Shown here: positions 56,075 through 63,752 of the stretch, piece by piece | Numbering within the stretch: the stretch's first letter is position 1 | Layout of the letters: the number at the start of each line of letters is the position of its first letter | Assembly: GCF_014654365.1 (NCBI RefSeq) | Contig: NZ_BNAY01000005.1 | Span: 124,001 to 188,000, forward strand | Origin: Amycolatopsis oliviviridis | Lineage (GTDB): Bacteria; Actinomycetota; Actinomycetes; Mycobacteriales; Pseudonocardiaceae | DNA: 64,000 nt | Direction of reading: 5' to 3' | Notes under the pieces: generated by a model | The model's database searches: none | What the model was told of the DNA's origin: nothing | Seen by the model: the letters and a program-made list of their open reading frames with translations, nothing else | Position numbers and translations under genes: made by a program

Positions 56075-57229
56075 ATGACGTTGCTCCGAAATACCGGGTA
56101 TTGGCGCTGGTCGGCGGGGGTCCAGCTAAACCGCCTGCCCGCCACGATGGCGCCGCTGGCCTTCACCGTGCTGACCACCGCGACGACCGGTTCGTACCGG
56201 CTCGGCGGCATCATGATGGCCGTCTTCGTCGCCGCCGAGATGGTCGGCGCCGTGCCGACCGGGCGGCTGCTCGACCGCGTCGGCCCCGCCCGCGGGCTGG
56301 TCGTACTGCTGCCACTGGTCGCCGCGGGACTGTTCCTGCTGGCCGCGGTCGCTTCCGCCGGCGCCCCGGACTTCGTGCTGCTCGCGCTGGCGATCCCGCC
56401 GGGGCTGGTCGCGGGCGGGCTGAACGGCGGCTTCCGGACACTGCTCGCCGCGACGGTGACCGAAGACGAACTGCCCCGCGCCGTTTCGGTCGACGCGATG
56501 ATCATGGAAGGGGTCATCGTCGGCGGACCGCTGCTGGTGGCGCTCCTGGCGACGTCCGGCCCGGCCGTCCCGGTACTCGCGATGGCCGTCGTCGCCCTGC
56601 TCGCGGCCCTGCTCGTGCCGAGGCGAACGGTGCTGCGTGATACACAAAGGACAGTCGAACGCCAGGCGATCCCCGTCGCCGCTTGCGTTCCCTGGCTGGC
56701 GGGGTTGTTCACCGTCGGGCTGCTGCTGTCGACCATCGAGGTCGGCCTGCTGCCGCTCGTCCAGCGTCTCGGCGCCCCCGACTCGGCGACGGCGATCGTC
56801 ATCGTCGTGCTGTGCGCCGCCAGCATCACCGGGAGCGCGCTCTACGCGGCGCGGGGGAAGGTCGGCGACCCGCGGCTGTTCCTGGCGGGCTTCGTACTCG
56901 GCGGGATCGTGGTGTCGGCCGGATTCGGCTGGGCCGGGCTGCTCGGCGGGGTCGCGCTGATCGGGCTCTGCACCGGCCCGCTGATGGCGGTTTCGTCGGT
57001 CAACCTGCAGAAACTGCTGCCGGAACGCCGCCGGTCGGAAGGGTTCTCGCTGGCCTTCACCGTGCAGGCTTCGGGATTCGGGCTGGGGTCGCTGGCGATC
57101 GGTGTGCTGCCGGTCTGGCTGGCCCCGCTGCTCGGAGTGGGGGCCGCGGTGGTGGCGGTGGGTTTGCAGATCCGCACGAGGGTCACAACGAGCGACATAT
57201 CTGGTGTTCCCGTGGAGCAGGGGCCATGA
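56075..57229 (+). CDS. MFS transporter
   Basis: A 384-residue protein with about eleven to twelve hydrophobic segments: LPATMAPLAFTVLTTATTGS, AEMVGAVPTGRLLDRVGPAR (the loop 2-3 signature) and IPPGLVAGGLNGGFRTLLAA. ATG 56075 begins TLLRNTGYWRWSAGVQLNRL, fitting the amphipathic start of this family. Substrate unknown; export of a toxic compound is the usual role when paired with a local repressor. Confidence 0.85.
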   Translation: MTLLRNTGYWRWSAGVQLNRLPATMAPLAFTVLTTATTGSYRLGGIMMAVFVAAEMVGAVPTGRLLDRVGPARGLVVLLPLVAAGLFLLAAVASAGAPDFVLLALAIPPGLVAGGLNGGFRTLLAATVTEDELPRAVSVDAMIMEGVIVGGPLLVALLATSGPAVPVLAMAVVALLAALLVPRRTVLRDTQRTVERQAIPVAACVPWLAGLFTVGLLLSTIEVGLLPLVQRLGAPDSATAIVIVVLCAASITGSALYAARGKVGDPRLFLAGFVLGGIVVSAGFGWAGLLGGVALIGLCTGPLMAVSSVNLQKLLPERRRSEGFSLAFTVQASGFGLGSLAIGVLPVWLAPLLGVGAAVVAVGLQIRTRVTTSDISGVPVEQGP

Positions 57230-57256
57230 TCGTCAGGGCGTCCGGGGAGGTGGGCG

Positions 57257-57762
57257 GTGGCCGGTGTCGACGGCTTGGCCGCTCGCGTTCACGCCGCGAG
57301 CACCGCCGTTGCCAGGGCCATCGCCGCTTTGCGGCGAAGCCGCGGTCTGCTGATCGAGGCCCTGGCGGAGTACCGCGTGGCCTTGGCCGGTGTGCGAGAC
57401 CTGGACACGGCCGCGGTGCCAGGCGCGGGAGAACCTTCGGAGCGCATCGCTCGGCTTCGTGCTCGATTGCCGCCGCCGGTGAAGCCGGCTTCCGGCCAAA
57501 AGACCCACGGGCTGTGGTTCGCGCGAGGGCGGGGTGAGGCCGAATCGCGACACCTCGTGAGTGGGAAGAAGAAAAGTGTCGATGGTGATCCCGCCGAAGC
57601 GACTCACGCCGAGGTGCAAACGTATCTGAAGGAGATCGGTCTGAAGCCGTTGGCGATCGCTTGCTCGCACGCATTCTTCCCGAGGGCGCGACCCTGACCG
57701 TTTACGGCGTGACAGAGGACGGCACGCGAACCGTCGACTACTACAGGGGAGAACCCGGATGA
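57257..57762 (+). pseudogene. SCP1.201 (DddA-like) deaminase toxin, disrupted in the zinc site
   Basis: GTG 57257 follows GGGGAGG. Residues 1-80 are a helical N-terminal domain. From 82 a deaminase-like domain begins (KTHGLWFARG, LVSGKKK). H117 and E119 of THAEVQ match the zinc histidine and catalytic glutamate. The frame then reads LKPLAIACSHAFFPRARP and stops at 57697. In the frame one base back, 57655 onward gives DRLLARILPEGATLTVYGVT, then EDGTRTVDYYRGEPG with TGA at 57760-57762. That is the expected family C-terminus, and it overlaps the next ATG as ATGA. The usual segment with both zinc cysteines is missing at the junction. I infer a small deletion with frameshift that inactivated the toxin. 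Confidence 0.75.
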
Positions 57763-58160
57763 CTCTCGAGGCGTGCTACCACGGTCACACGGATCAGCCC
57801 GTGATCGTCACTGGTGAGGCGGAGCTGGACGCCGTGCTCGATTCCGTGGCCGCGTTGGAAGGCCCGCAGGTCGTCCAGCTCTTCGTCGACGGCGACATCA
57901 TGAAACCGGATCTCACCGTGGGCCTGCACGGGGATCGGGGAACTCTGCGCTACGCGGACGAGGATCAGGAGTACTACAGCAAGAGCGGTGCCTTCCCGTT
58001 ACCGGAGCACGGTGAGGTCATCTACTACTTGGGACGCGCGGAGTTCGAGTATCCGGACGACGCTGAGATACCCGCGGCGGACGCACGTAATGCCGCGCAG
58101 GAGTTCCTGAGCACCGGAGGTGCGCGTCCGGCTTGTGTGGAATGGGCAGCGGAGGCTTGA
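57759..58160 (+). CDS. Imm1-family immunity protein
   Basis: A 133-residue protein of the Imm1 (PF14430) type: an alpha/beta fold with DAVLDSVAALEGPQVVQLFV, VGLHGDRGTLRYADEDQEYY, GEVIYYLGRAEFEYPDDAEI and a C-terminal ACVEWAAEA carrying a conserved Trp. Imm1 proteins neutralise deaminase toxins of the SCP1.201 kind encoded just upstream, which is the arrangement here. Its ATG overlaps the original toxin stop. It looks fully intact, although the toxin is broken, so it may now protect against toxins of relatives. Confidence 0.8.
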   Translation: MTLEACYHGHTDQPVIVTGEAELDAVLDSVAALEGPQVVQLFVDGDIMKPDLTVGLHGDRGTLRYADEDQEYYSKSGAFPLPEHGEVIYYLGRAEFEYPDDAEIPAADARNAAQEFLSTGGARPACVEWAAEA

Positions 58161-58285
58161 CCGGCTTCGACGGCCTTGCGGCTCTCGTCTCCTGTGTAAT
58201 GCTGGTGGCCCGCCCCAGGCGAGCTATTGGCACGCCGTCAGTAACGTCGTAGCCTGGGCTTTGAGCCGAGACACGGGAGAAGTCG

Positions 58286-59788
58286 ATGACCGCAGTCCAG
58301 CCGAAGCCGACCGCGCACAGCGTGGGGGAGACCTTCGATTCCCTCAGCCCGGCGACCGACGAGGTCGTCGGCACGTACCCCGTGCACACCACGGAGGACG
58401 TCCGGGCCGCCGTCGCGCGTGCGGAGGACGCCGCCGAATGGTGGGCCGGGCTCGGTTACGACGGTCGCGCCGAACGGCTGCGCCGCTGGAAGGGCGTCAT
58501 CACCCGCAGGCTGCCGCAGCTGTGCCAGGTCGTCCGGGACGAAACCGGCAAGCCGATCGCCGATGCGCAGCTGGAGAGCGTCCTCGCCATCGAGCACATC
58601 GCGTGGGCGGGCAAGAACGCGCGCAAGATCCTCGGCAAGCAGCGCCGCGCGGCCGGGCTGATGATGTCGAACCAGGCGGCGACGGTCGAGTACCAGCCGC
58701 TCGGCGTCGTCGGCGTGATCGGCCCCTGGAACTACCCCGTGTTCACCCCGCTCGGCTCCATCGCCTACGCCCTCGCCGCCGGCAACACCGTCGTCTTCAA
58801 GCCGAGCGAGTACACGCCCGGCGTCGGGAAATGGCTGGTCGACGCCTTCAACGAGGTCGTCCCCGAGTGGCCGGTGCTCCAGCTGATCACCGGGTTCGGC
58901 GAGACCGGCGCGGCTCTCGTCGGCGCCAACGTCGACAAGATCGCCTTCACCGGTTCGACCGGCACGGGCAAGAAGATCATGGCCGCGGCCGCCGAGACGC
59001 TGACGCCGGTGATCATCGAGGCGGGCGGCAAGGACGCGGTCCTGGTCGACGCCGACGCCGACCTCGAAGCCGCCGCCGACGCGACCGTGTGGGGCGCCTT
59101 CTCCAACTCGGGCCAGACCTGCATCGGCGTCGAGCGCGTGTACGTCCACGAACGCGTGCACGACGAGTTCGTCGCGAAGGTCGTCGAGAAGTCGAAGGAC
59201 GTACGGGCCGGTTCGGACGAGGCCGCGCAGTACGGCCCGGTGACGATGCCTTCGCAGCTCGCGGTGATCAAGCGTCACATCGCGGACGCCATCGAACGCG
59301 GCGGCAAGGCGCTGGTCGGCGGCGTCGACGCGGTCGGCGACCGCTACGTCCAGCCGACGGTCCTGGTCGACGTGCCGGAGGACTCCAGCGCGGTCAAGGA
59401 AGAGACGTTCGGCCCGACCGTCACCATCGCCAAGGTCCGCGACATGGACGAGGCCGTCGAGAAGGCCAACGACACGAAGTACGGCCTCGGTTCGACGGTG
59501 TTCTCGAAGTCGCGCGGCCTCGAACTGGCCGCCCGCCTGCGCACCGGCATGACGTCGATCAACGCGCCGCTTTCCTTCGCCGGTATCGCTTCGCTGCCCT
59601 TCGGCGGCGTCGGCGATTCGGGCTTCGGCCGGATCCACGGCCCGGAAGGCCTGCGCGAGTTCGCCCGCCCGAAGGCCGTCGCGCGCCAGCGGTTCACCGC
59701 GCCGATCGTGCTGACCTCGTTCTCGCGCAAGGAAAAGACCGACGCGCTGGTGGCGAAGCTGATCACCGTCCTGCACGGGAAGCGCTGA
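58286..59788 (+). CDS. NAD(P)-dependent aldehyde dehydrogenase
   Basis: A 500-residue ALDH. The cofactor loop FTGSTGTGKKIM, the catalytic glutamate in IIEAGGKDAVLV, the nucleophile in SNSGQTCIGVERVYV, and EETFGPTVTIAKV are all present. It oxidises an aldehyde to an acid. Succinate-semialdehyde or betaine aldehyde-type substrates are possible. CGGGAGAAG precedes ATG 58286. A GMC choline dehydrogenase-like gene faces it, which suggests alcohol to aldehyde to acid oxidation, but the two are not in one operon. The 125 bp upstream hold no gene. Confidence 0.93.
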   Translation: MTAVQPKPTAHSVGETFDSLSPATDEVVGTYPVHTTEDVRAAVARAEDAAEWWAGLGYDGRAERLRRWKGVITRRLPQLCQVVRDETGKPIADAQLESVLAIEHIAWAGKNARKILGKQRRAAGLMMSNQAATVEYQPLGVVGVIGPWNYPVFTPLGSIAYALAAGNTVVFKPSEYTPGVGKWLVDAFNEVVPEWPVLQLITGFGETGAALVGANVDKIAFTGSTGTGKKIMAAAAETLTPVIIEAGGKDAVLVDADADLEAAADATVWGAFSNSGQTCIGVERVYVHERVHDEFVAKVVEKSKDVRAGSDEAAQYGPVTMPSQLAVIKRHIADAIERGGKALVGGVDAVGDRYVQPTVLVDVPEDSSAVKEETFGPTVTIAKVRDMDEAVEKANDTKYGLGSTVFSKSRGLELAARLRTGMTSINAPLSFAGIASLPFGGVGDSGFGRIHGPEGLREFARPKAVARQRFTAPIVLTSFSRKEKTDALVAKLITVLHGKR

Positions 59789-59790
59789 CC

Positions 59791-59900
59791 CGAACTCGCG
59801 TGATCAGACCCGGGACTCACGTGCTTGAAGGCGGAACTCGCGTGATCACGTGAGTTTCGCCTTCAAGCACGAGTGATCGCCGTCTGATCACGCGAGTTCG
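59791..59900. terminator. 110-nt nested palindrome between convergent genes
   Basis: Outer arms CGAACTCGCGTGATCAGA (59791-59808) and TCTGATCACGCGAGTTCG (59883-59900) pair perfectly over 18 bp. The inner stem has GTGCTTGAAGGCG (59821-59833) against CGCCTTCAAGCAC (59858-59870), then AACTC/GAGTT with a GCGTGATCACGT centre. An imperfect middle part joins them. It fills almost the whole gap between the aldehyde dehydrogenase and GMC oxidoreductase genes and would end both transcripts. Confidence 0.7.
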
Positions 59901-59903
59901 GCG

Positions 59904-61487
59904 TTAACGCACGCCCCTGATGAGATCAGCTGCCCTTTCGGCGACCATGATCGTCGGCGCGTTCGTGTTCCCCCGCGGCACCACGGGCATCACCGACGCG
60001 TCCACCACCCGCAGACCGTCCACCCCGCGCACCTTCAGCGACGGGTCGACGACGGCGTTCTCGCCCGTCCCCATCGAGCAGGTCCCCACCGGGTGGTACA
60101 GCGTCTGCGTCTTCTCGCGCACGTAATCGGCCAGTTCGCTGTCGGTCAGGTCGTGGCGCTCCGGCAGGAACGGCTTGTCCAGGTACCGCGCCAGCGGACC
60201 GGACTTCCCGATCTCCATCAGGGCGCGCAACCCGGCCAGCATCTTCTCCATGTCGACGGACTCCGCGTAATACGCCGGGTCGATTTCGGGCTTCCACAAG
60301 GGATTCCCCGACTTCAGCCGCAGCCGTCCCCGGCTCGCGACGTCCACCAGTGTCGCCGCGGAGGTGAAGCCCGGCACCGTCGGCTCGCGCATCCCGTTGT
60401 CGTAGAACAACGTCGGCGCGACGTGGATCTGCATGTCCGGCGGGGAAACCCCGTCCGCGGCGGGGAAGAACGCGCCCGCCTCGCCGATGTTCGAGGCCAG
60501 CGGACCGCGTTTGGTGAGCTGGTAGCGCACCAGGCCGCCCGGCGTCGCCGCGTCCACCAGGTCGGTGCTGCCACGGGTCGACCAGATGATCGGGGCGGCC
60601 GGGTGATCGTGCAGGTTCTCGCCGACGCCGGGAAGCGCGGCCACGACGTCGATCCCGTGTTCCCGCAAGTGTTCCGCCGGGCCGACGCCGGACAGCATCA
60701 GCAGTTGCGGCGAGTTCACCGCACCGCCGCTCAGCAGGACTTCGGTCGAAGCGCGGACCGTCGTTTCCGTGCCTTTGTCCAAATAGGACACACCGACCGC
60801 GCGGGTGCCTTCGAAGACGACGCGGGTGGCCTGCGCGTGGGTCCGCACGGTGAGGTTCGGCCGCGACAACGCCGGCCGCAGGTACGCGTCGGCCGTCGAC
60901 CAGCGGCGGCCCTTCTTGCACGTCACCTGGTAGACGCCCGCGCCTTCCTGCGCCTCGCCGTTGAAGTCGTCGGTGCGCTTGAGGCCCCAGGCGACGGCGG
61001 AATCCACCCAGGCGTGCGAAAGCTCGTGGGTGAAGCGACGGTCCTCGACGTTCAGTGGCCCGTCGGTGCCGTGCAGCGGCCCGCCGAGCCGCTGGTTGCC
61101 CTCGGCTCGCTTGAAGTACGGCAGGACGTCGTCGAAACCCCAGCCCTCGGCGCCGTGCCCGTCGCGCCAGCCGTCGTAGTCGGCGCGGTTGCCGCGGATG
61201 TAGATCATCGCGTTGATCGAGGAACAGCCGCCGAGCGTCTTCCCGCGCGGCCAGTACAGGGTGTTGCCGGTGTGCTTCTGCTCGACCGTCTCGTAGTTCC
61301 AGTCGTACTTCGTCTTGAACAGACCGGGGAACGCGGCGGGGATGTGGATCTCGTCGGCGTCGTCCTCGCCACCGGCTTCGAGCAGGAGCACTCGCGCCGA
61401 CGGATCCTCGCTCAGCCGGTTCGCCAGTACGCATCCCGCGCTGCCCGCGCCGACGATCACGTAGTCGAAGGAGTCCTGATCGGCCAC
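59904..61487 (-). CDS. GMC-family FAD oxidoreductase (choline dehydrogenase-like)
   Basis: A 527-residue flavoprotein. The FAD fingerprint is YVIVGAGSAGCVLANRLSED. GMC signature 1 is GKTLGGCSSINAMIYIRG, signature 2 is SGGAVNSPQLLMLSGVGP. The catalytic His is in LYHPVGTCSMG and the second active-site Asn is in PRGNTNAPTIMVAERAADL. It oxidises an alcohol; choline, glycerol-like or secondary alcohols are possible. The GTG start has GCAGGAGG upstream. Confidence 0.93.
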   Translation of the reverse strand: MADQDSFDYVIVGAGSAGCVLANRLSEDPSARVLLLEAGGEDDADEIHIPAAFPGLFKTKYDWNYETVEQKHTGNTLYWPRGKTLGGCSSINAMIYIRGNRADYDGWRDGHGAEGWGFDDVLPYFKRAEGNQRLGGPLHGTDGPLNVEDRRFTHELSHAWVDSAVAWGLKRTDDFNGEAQEGAGVYQVTCKKGRRWSTADAYLRPALSRPNLTVRTHAQATRVVFEGTRAVGVSYLDKGTETTVRASTEVLLSGGAVNSPQLLMLSGVGPAEHLREHGIDVVAALPGVGENLHDHPAAPIIWSTRGSTDLVDAATPGGLVRYQLTKRGPLASNIGEAGAFFPAADGVSPPDMQIHVAPTLFYDNGMREPTVPGFTSAATLVDVASRGRLRLKSGNPLWKPEIDPAYYAESVDMEKMLAGLRALMEIGKSGPLARYLDKPFLPERHDLTDSELADYVREKTQTLYHPVGTCSMGTGENAVVDPSLKVRGVDGLRVVDASVMPVVPRGNTNAPTIMVAERAADLIRGVR

Positions 61488-61589
61488 GGTGCCTCCTGCT
61501 GCTCGCCCGGTGTTGACGCCCCGCCAATGGGCTCATCTTGGCCCAACGCCGCGCTCCGAGCATCCCCGAGTCGAAGGATCGGTGCGAGC

Positions 61590-62378
61590 TCAGTCGGAGT
61601 CGGGGGCGAACGAGGAAACGCAGGGACCGCCGTCGCCGTCGTCCGAGGTCTCCACCCGGCCCGGCGCCTGTACGCCGTCGATCAGGCCGTCGAGGTGTAG
61701 GATCGTCTGCTTCGCGGTGGTCAGCACGTCGGTCTTCGCGACCGTGTACCGAGCCTCGCCGTGGATGATCTGCTGGACGCCGTCGCGGGTCGTGTCGGGC
61801 ACCTTTTCGCACAGCACGGACAACGCCGCCGGGATGTCGCGCTCGTTGATCGCGTCGACGAACTTGGTGCCCGCCTCTTCCCCGGTCTTGACGTCGGGGC
61901 GCGGAGCCGGTCGCGTTTCGACGCTCGGAAGCGGCTCGGGCTCACCGCCGACCTTGGCGTCCCGCACGCACCAGCCGCCTTCGCCGGGGATCATCGCGAT
62001 CCCGACGGTCTGGCCACCGGTGGTGAACGCGGCCGAGTACTCCTGCGCCGCACGCTGGTGCGCGGGCGTGCTGAGCTGTGCGCCCTCGGAGGCGCCCATG
62101 AGCTGCTCGAACGCGTAGGACCGCTTCGAGCGGATCGCGCACCAGAGCTGACTCGCGCGGTTTTCGGCGACGCCGTTCACGAACGACTGGCTGAGCTGCT
62201 CCGGCGTCGCGCGCGAAGTGGTGTCCGCCTTGGTCTTGAAGAACCCCGGCGTCACGAAGCCGGTGAACGCGACACTGCCCGCGATCAGGACCAGGACCAG
62301 CGTCAGCGTGATCCACAACCAGGTCTTCGACTTCTTAGCGCGCGCTTCGTACCCGTAGTGCGGTTGCCCGTAGGTCAT
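61590..62378 (-). CDS. Single-pass membrane-anchored protein of unknown function
   Basis: A 262-residue protein. The short cytoplasmic start is MTYGQPHYGYEARAKKSK, the helix TWLWITLTLVLVLIAGSVAF, and the rest lies outside the membrane. The outer part looks like two NTF2-like or lumazine-binding-like repeats (TPEQLSQSFVNGVAENRASQ with LWCAIRSKRS, and KFVDAINERDIPAALSVLCE). Cysteines occur in each. The ATG at 62378 has TACGGT 6 nt upstream on its strand, a leaderless start pattern. Function unknown. Confidence 0.7.
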   Translation of the reverse strand: MTYGQPHYGYEARAKKSKTWLWITLTLVLVLIAGSVAFTGFVTPGFFKTKADTTSRATPEQLSQSFVNGVAENRASQLWCAIRSKRSYAFEQLMGASEGAQLSTPAHQRAAQEYSAAFTTGGQTVGIAMIPGEGGWCVRDAKVGGEPEPLPSVETRPAPRPDVKTGEEAGTKFVDAINERDIPAALSVLCEKVPDTTRDGVQQIIHGEARYTVAKTDVLTTAKQTILHLDGLIDGVQAPGRVETSDDGDGGPCVSSFAPDSD

Positions 62379-62384
62379 GCGGCA

Positions 62385-62390
62385 ACCGTA
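62385..62390 (-). promoter_or_regulatory. TANNNT -10 hexamer, leaderless start candidate
   Basis: On the minus strand TACGGT lies 6 nt before ATG 62378 without any Shine-Dalgarno sequence. Confidence 0.4.
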
Positions 62391-62444
62391 GTGAAGTAGG
62401 CTCGGGCGGTACCCACGACCTGCGTGAATAAGGAGCAGCCTGCC

Positions 62445-62687
62445 GTGGCCCGAGTCGTCGTCGACGTCATGCCCAAGCCCGAAATCCTCGACCCGCAGGG
62501 CCAAGCCGCGCTCGGCGCGGCCGGTCGTCTCGGCTTCACCGGGATCACCGGCATCCGTCAGGGCAAGCACTTCGAGATCGAGGTCGACGACTCCGTCGAC
62601 GACGCGACGCTCGAAAAGATCGCCGAAGGGTTCCTCGCGAACCCCGTCATCGAGCAGTGGACCATCAAGCGGGTGGCTGGGGCATGA
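62445..62687 (+). CDS. purS: FGAM synthase subunit PurS
   Basis: An 80-residue protein beginning [20 protein letters not shown] and containing [18 protein letters not shown]. It is the small structural subunit that joins PurQ and PurL for formylglycinamidine ribonucleotide synthesis. The GTG start at 62445 has AAGGAG 9 nt upstream, preferred over ATG-like starts further left. Its stop overlaps the purQ start. Confidence 0.95.
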   Translation: MARVVVDVMPKPEILDPQGQAALGAAGRLGFTGITGIRQGKHFEIEVDDSVDDATLEKIAEGFLANPVIEQWTIKRVAGA

Positions 62688-63379
62688 GCAACAACACTCG
62701 CGCCCGGATCGGGGTCATCACCTTCCCCGGCACCCTCGACGACGGTGACGCGGCCCGCGCGGTCCGCTACGCCGACGCCGAAGCCGTCCCGCTGTGGCAC
62801 GCCGACGAGGACCTCAAGGGCGTCGACGCCGTCGTCGTCCCCGGCGGCTTCTCCTACGGCGACTACCTGCGCGCCGGCGTCATCGCCCGGTTCGCGCCGG
62901 TGATGACCTCGGTGATCGAGGCCGCCCACAAGGGCATGCCGGTGCTGGGCATCTGCAACGGCTTCCAGATCCTGTGCGAGGCCGGGCTGCTGCCGGGCGC
63001 GATGATCCGCAACGCGGGCCTGCACTTCATCTGCCGCGACCAGTGGCTGCGCGTCGAGAACAACGACACCGCGTGGACCACCCGGTACGACAAGGGCGCC
63101 GAGATCCTCATCCCGATGAAGAACATCGACGGGTGCTTCGTCGCCGAGCAGGCCACGCTCGACGAGCTGGAGGGCGAGGGCCGCGTGGTGTTCCGCTACG
63201 TCGGCGGCAACCCGAACGGCTCGCGCAACGACATCGCCGGGATCCGCAGCGAGAACGGCCGCGTCGTCGGGCTCATGCCGCACCCGGAGCACGCCATCGA
63301 CGCCCTCACCGGACCTTCCGATGACGGCCTCGGCATGTTCTACAGCGCCGTGGACGCGTTGTCTTTGATCGCGCGCTGA
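62684..63379 (+). CDS. purQ: FGAM synthase glutamine amidotransferase subunit PurQ
   Basis: A 231-residue class I amidotransferase. The nucleophilic Cys lies in [20 protein letters not shown], and the His-Glu pair in [14 protein letters not shown]. It supplies ammonia from glutamine to PurL. The ATGA overlap with purS shows coupling. purL is not in the window. Confidence 0.96.
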   Translation: MSNNTRARIGVITFPGTLDDGDAARAVRYADAEAVPLWHADEDLKGVDAVVVPGGFSYGDYLRAGVIARFAPVMTSVIEAAHKGMPVLGICNGFQILCEAGLLPGAMIRNAGLHFICRDQWLRVENNDTAWTTRYDKGAEILIPMKNIDGCFVAEQATLDELEGEGRVVFRYVGGNPNGSRNDIAGIRSENGRVVGLMPHPEHAIDALTGPSDDGLGMFYSAVDALSLIAR

Positions 63380-63457
63380 CGTAAACGCGCCGAAGGGGCG
63401 CCGCTCCGTACACAACTCACGTTGACTGCGGAGGGCGCCCCTTCATCGCGTTTACGT
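63379..63457 (+). terminator. Large hairpin after purQ
   Basis: ACGTAAACGCG (63379-63389) pairs with CGCGTTTACGT (63447-63457), GAAGGGGCGCC (63392-63402) with GGCGCCCCTTC (63434-63444), and CTCCG (63404-63408) with CGGAG (63429-63433). The loop is about 20 nt. It starts at the last base of the purQ stop codon. Confidence 0.75.
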
Positions 63458-63752
63458 GGGCCTTCGGCCCGAAAGAGGGCGCGCGATGTGAAGTCTCCAT
63501 CGGGCGCTGGGCGCCCTCTGGGAGACGGCGTACAGCACCAGGATCGCCGCGAAGACCAGCCCGACCCAGCAGCCGACGCTCGCCAGTATCCCCGCCGCGC
63601 GTCCGCTCCCGGCCCGTCAGTCGACCTTGCGCCGGGTCTCCTGATCAGCTGTTAACTCGAAAGCCGCCCGTTGAGACCTACGAAGACTCGACGCCAGGCT
63701 CTGACCAGCACTTTATTGCCAAAGTGCGGCGTCTAAGCACCACCACTTCAGG
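63458..63752. other. Intergenic region, no gene seen
   Basis: The 295 bases between the purQ hairpin and the HsdR end hold no credible gene. Open frames crossing it have no ribosome site. Base composition becomes less GC-rich toward the right, as in the HsdR fragment. Confidence 0.5.

Noticed and set aside
57257-57697. Reading the 146-residue frame as an intact novel protein
   Set aside because: Its end (FFPRARP) matches no family, while the other frame restores the deaminase tail and the ATGA junction with Imm1. Disruption is the better explanation.
63422-63655. 77-codon open frame after purQ
   Set aside because: It starts inside the purQ hairpin loop, has no ribosome site, and its composition is not protein-like.
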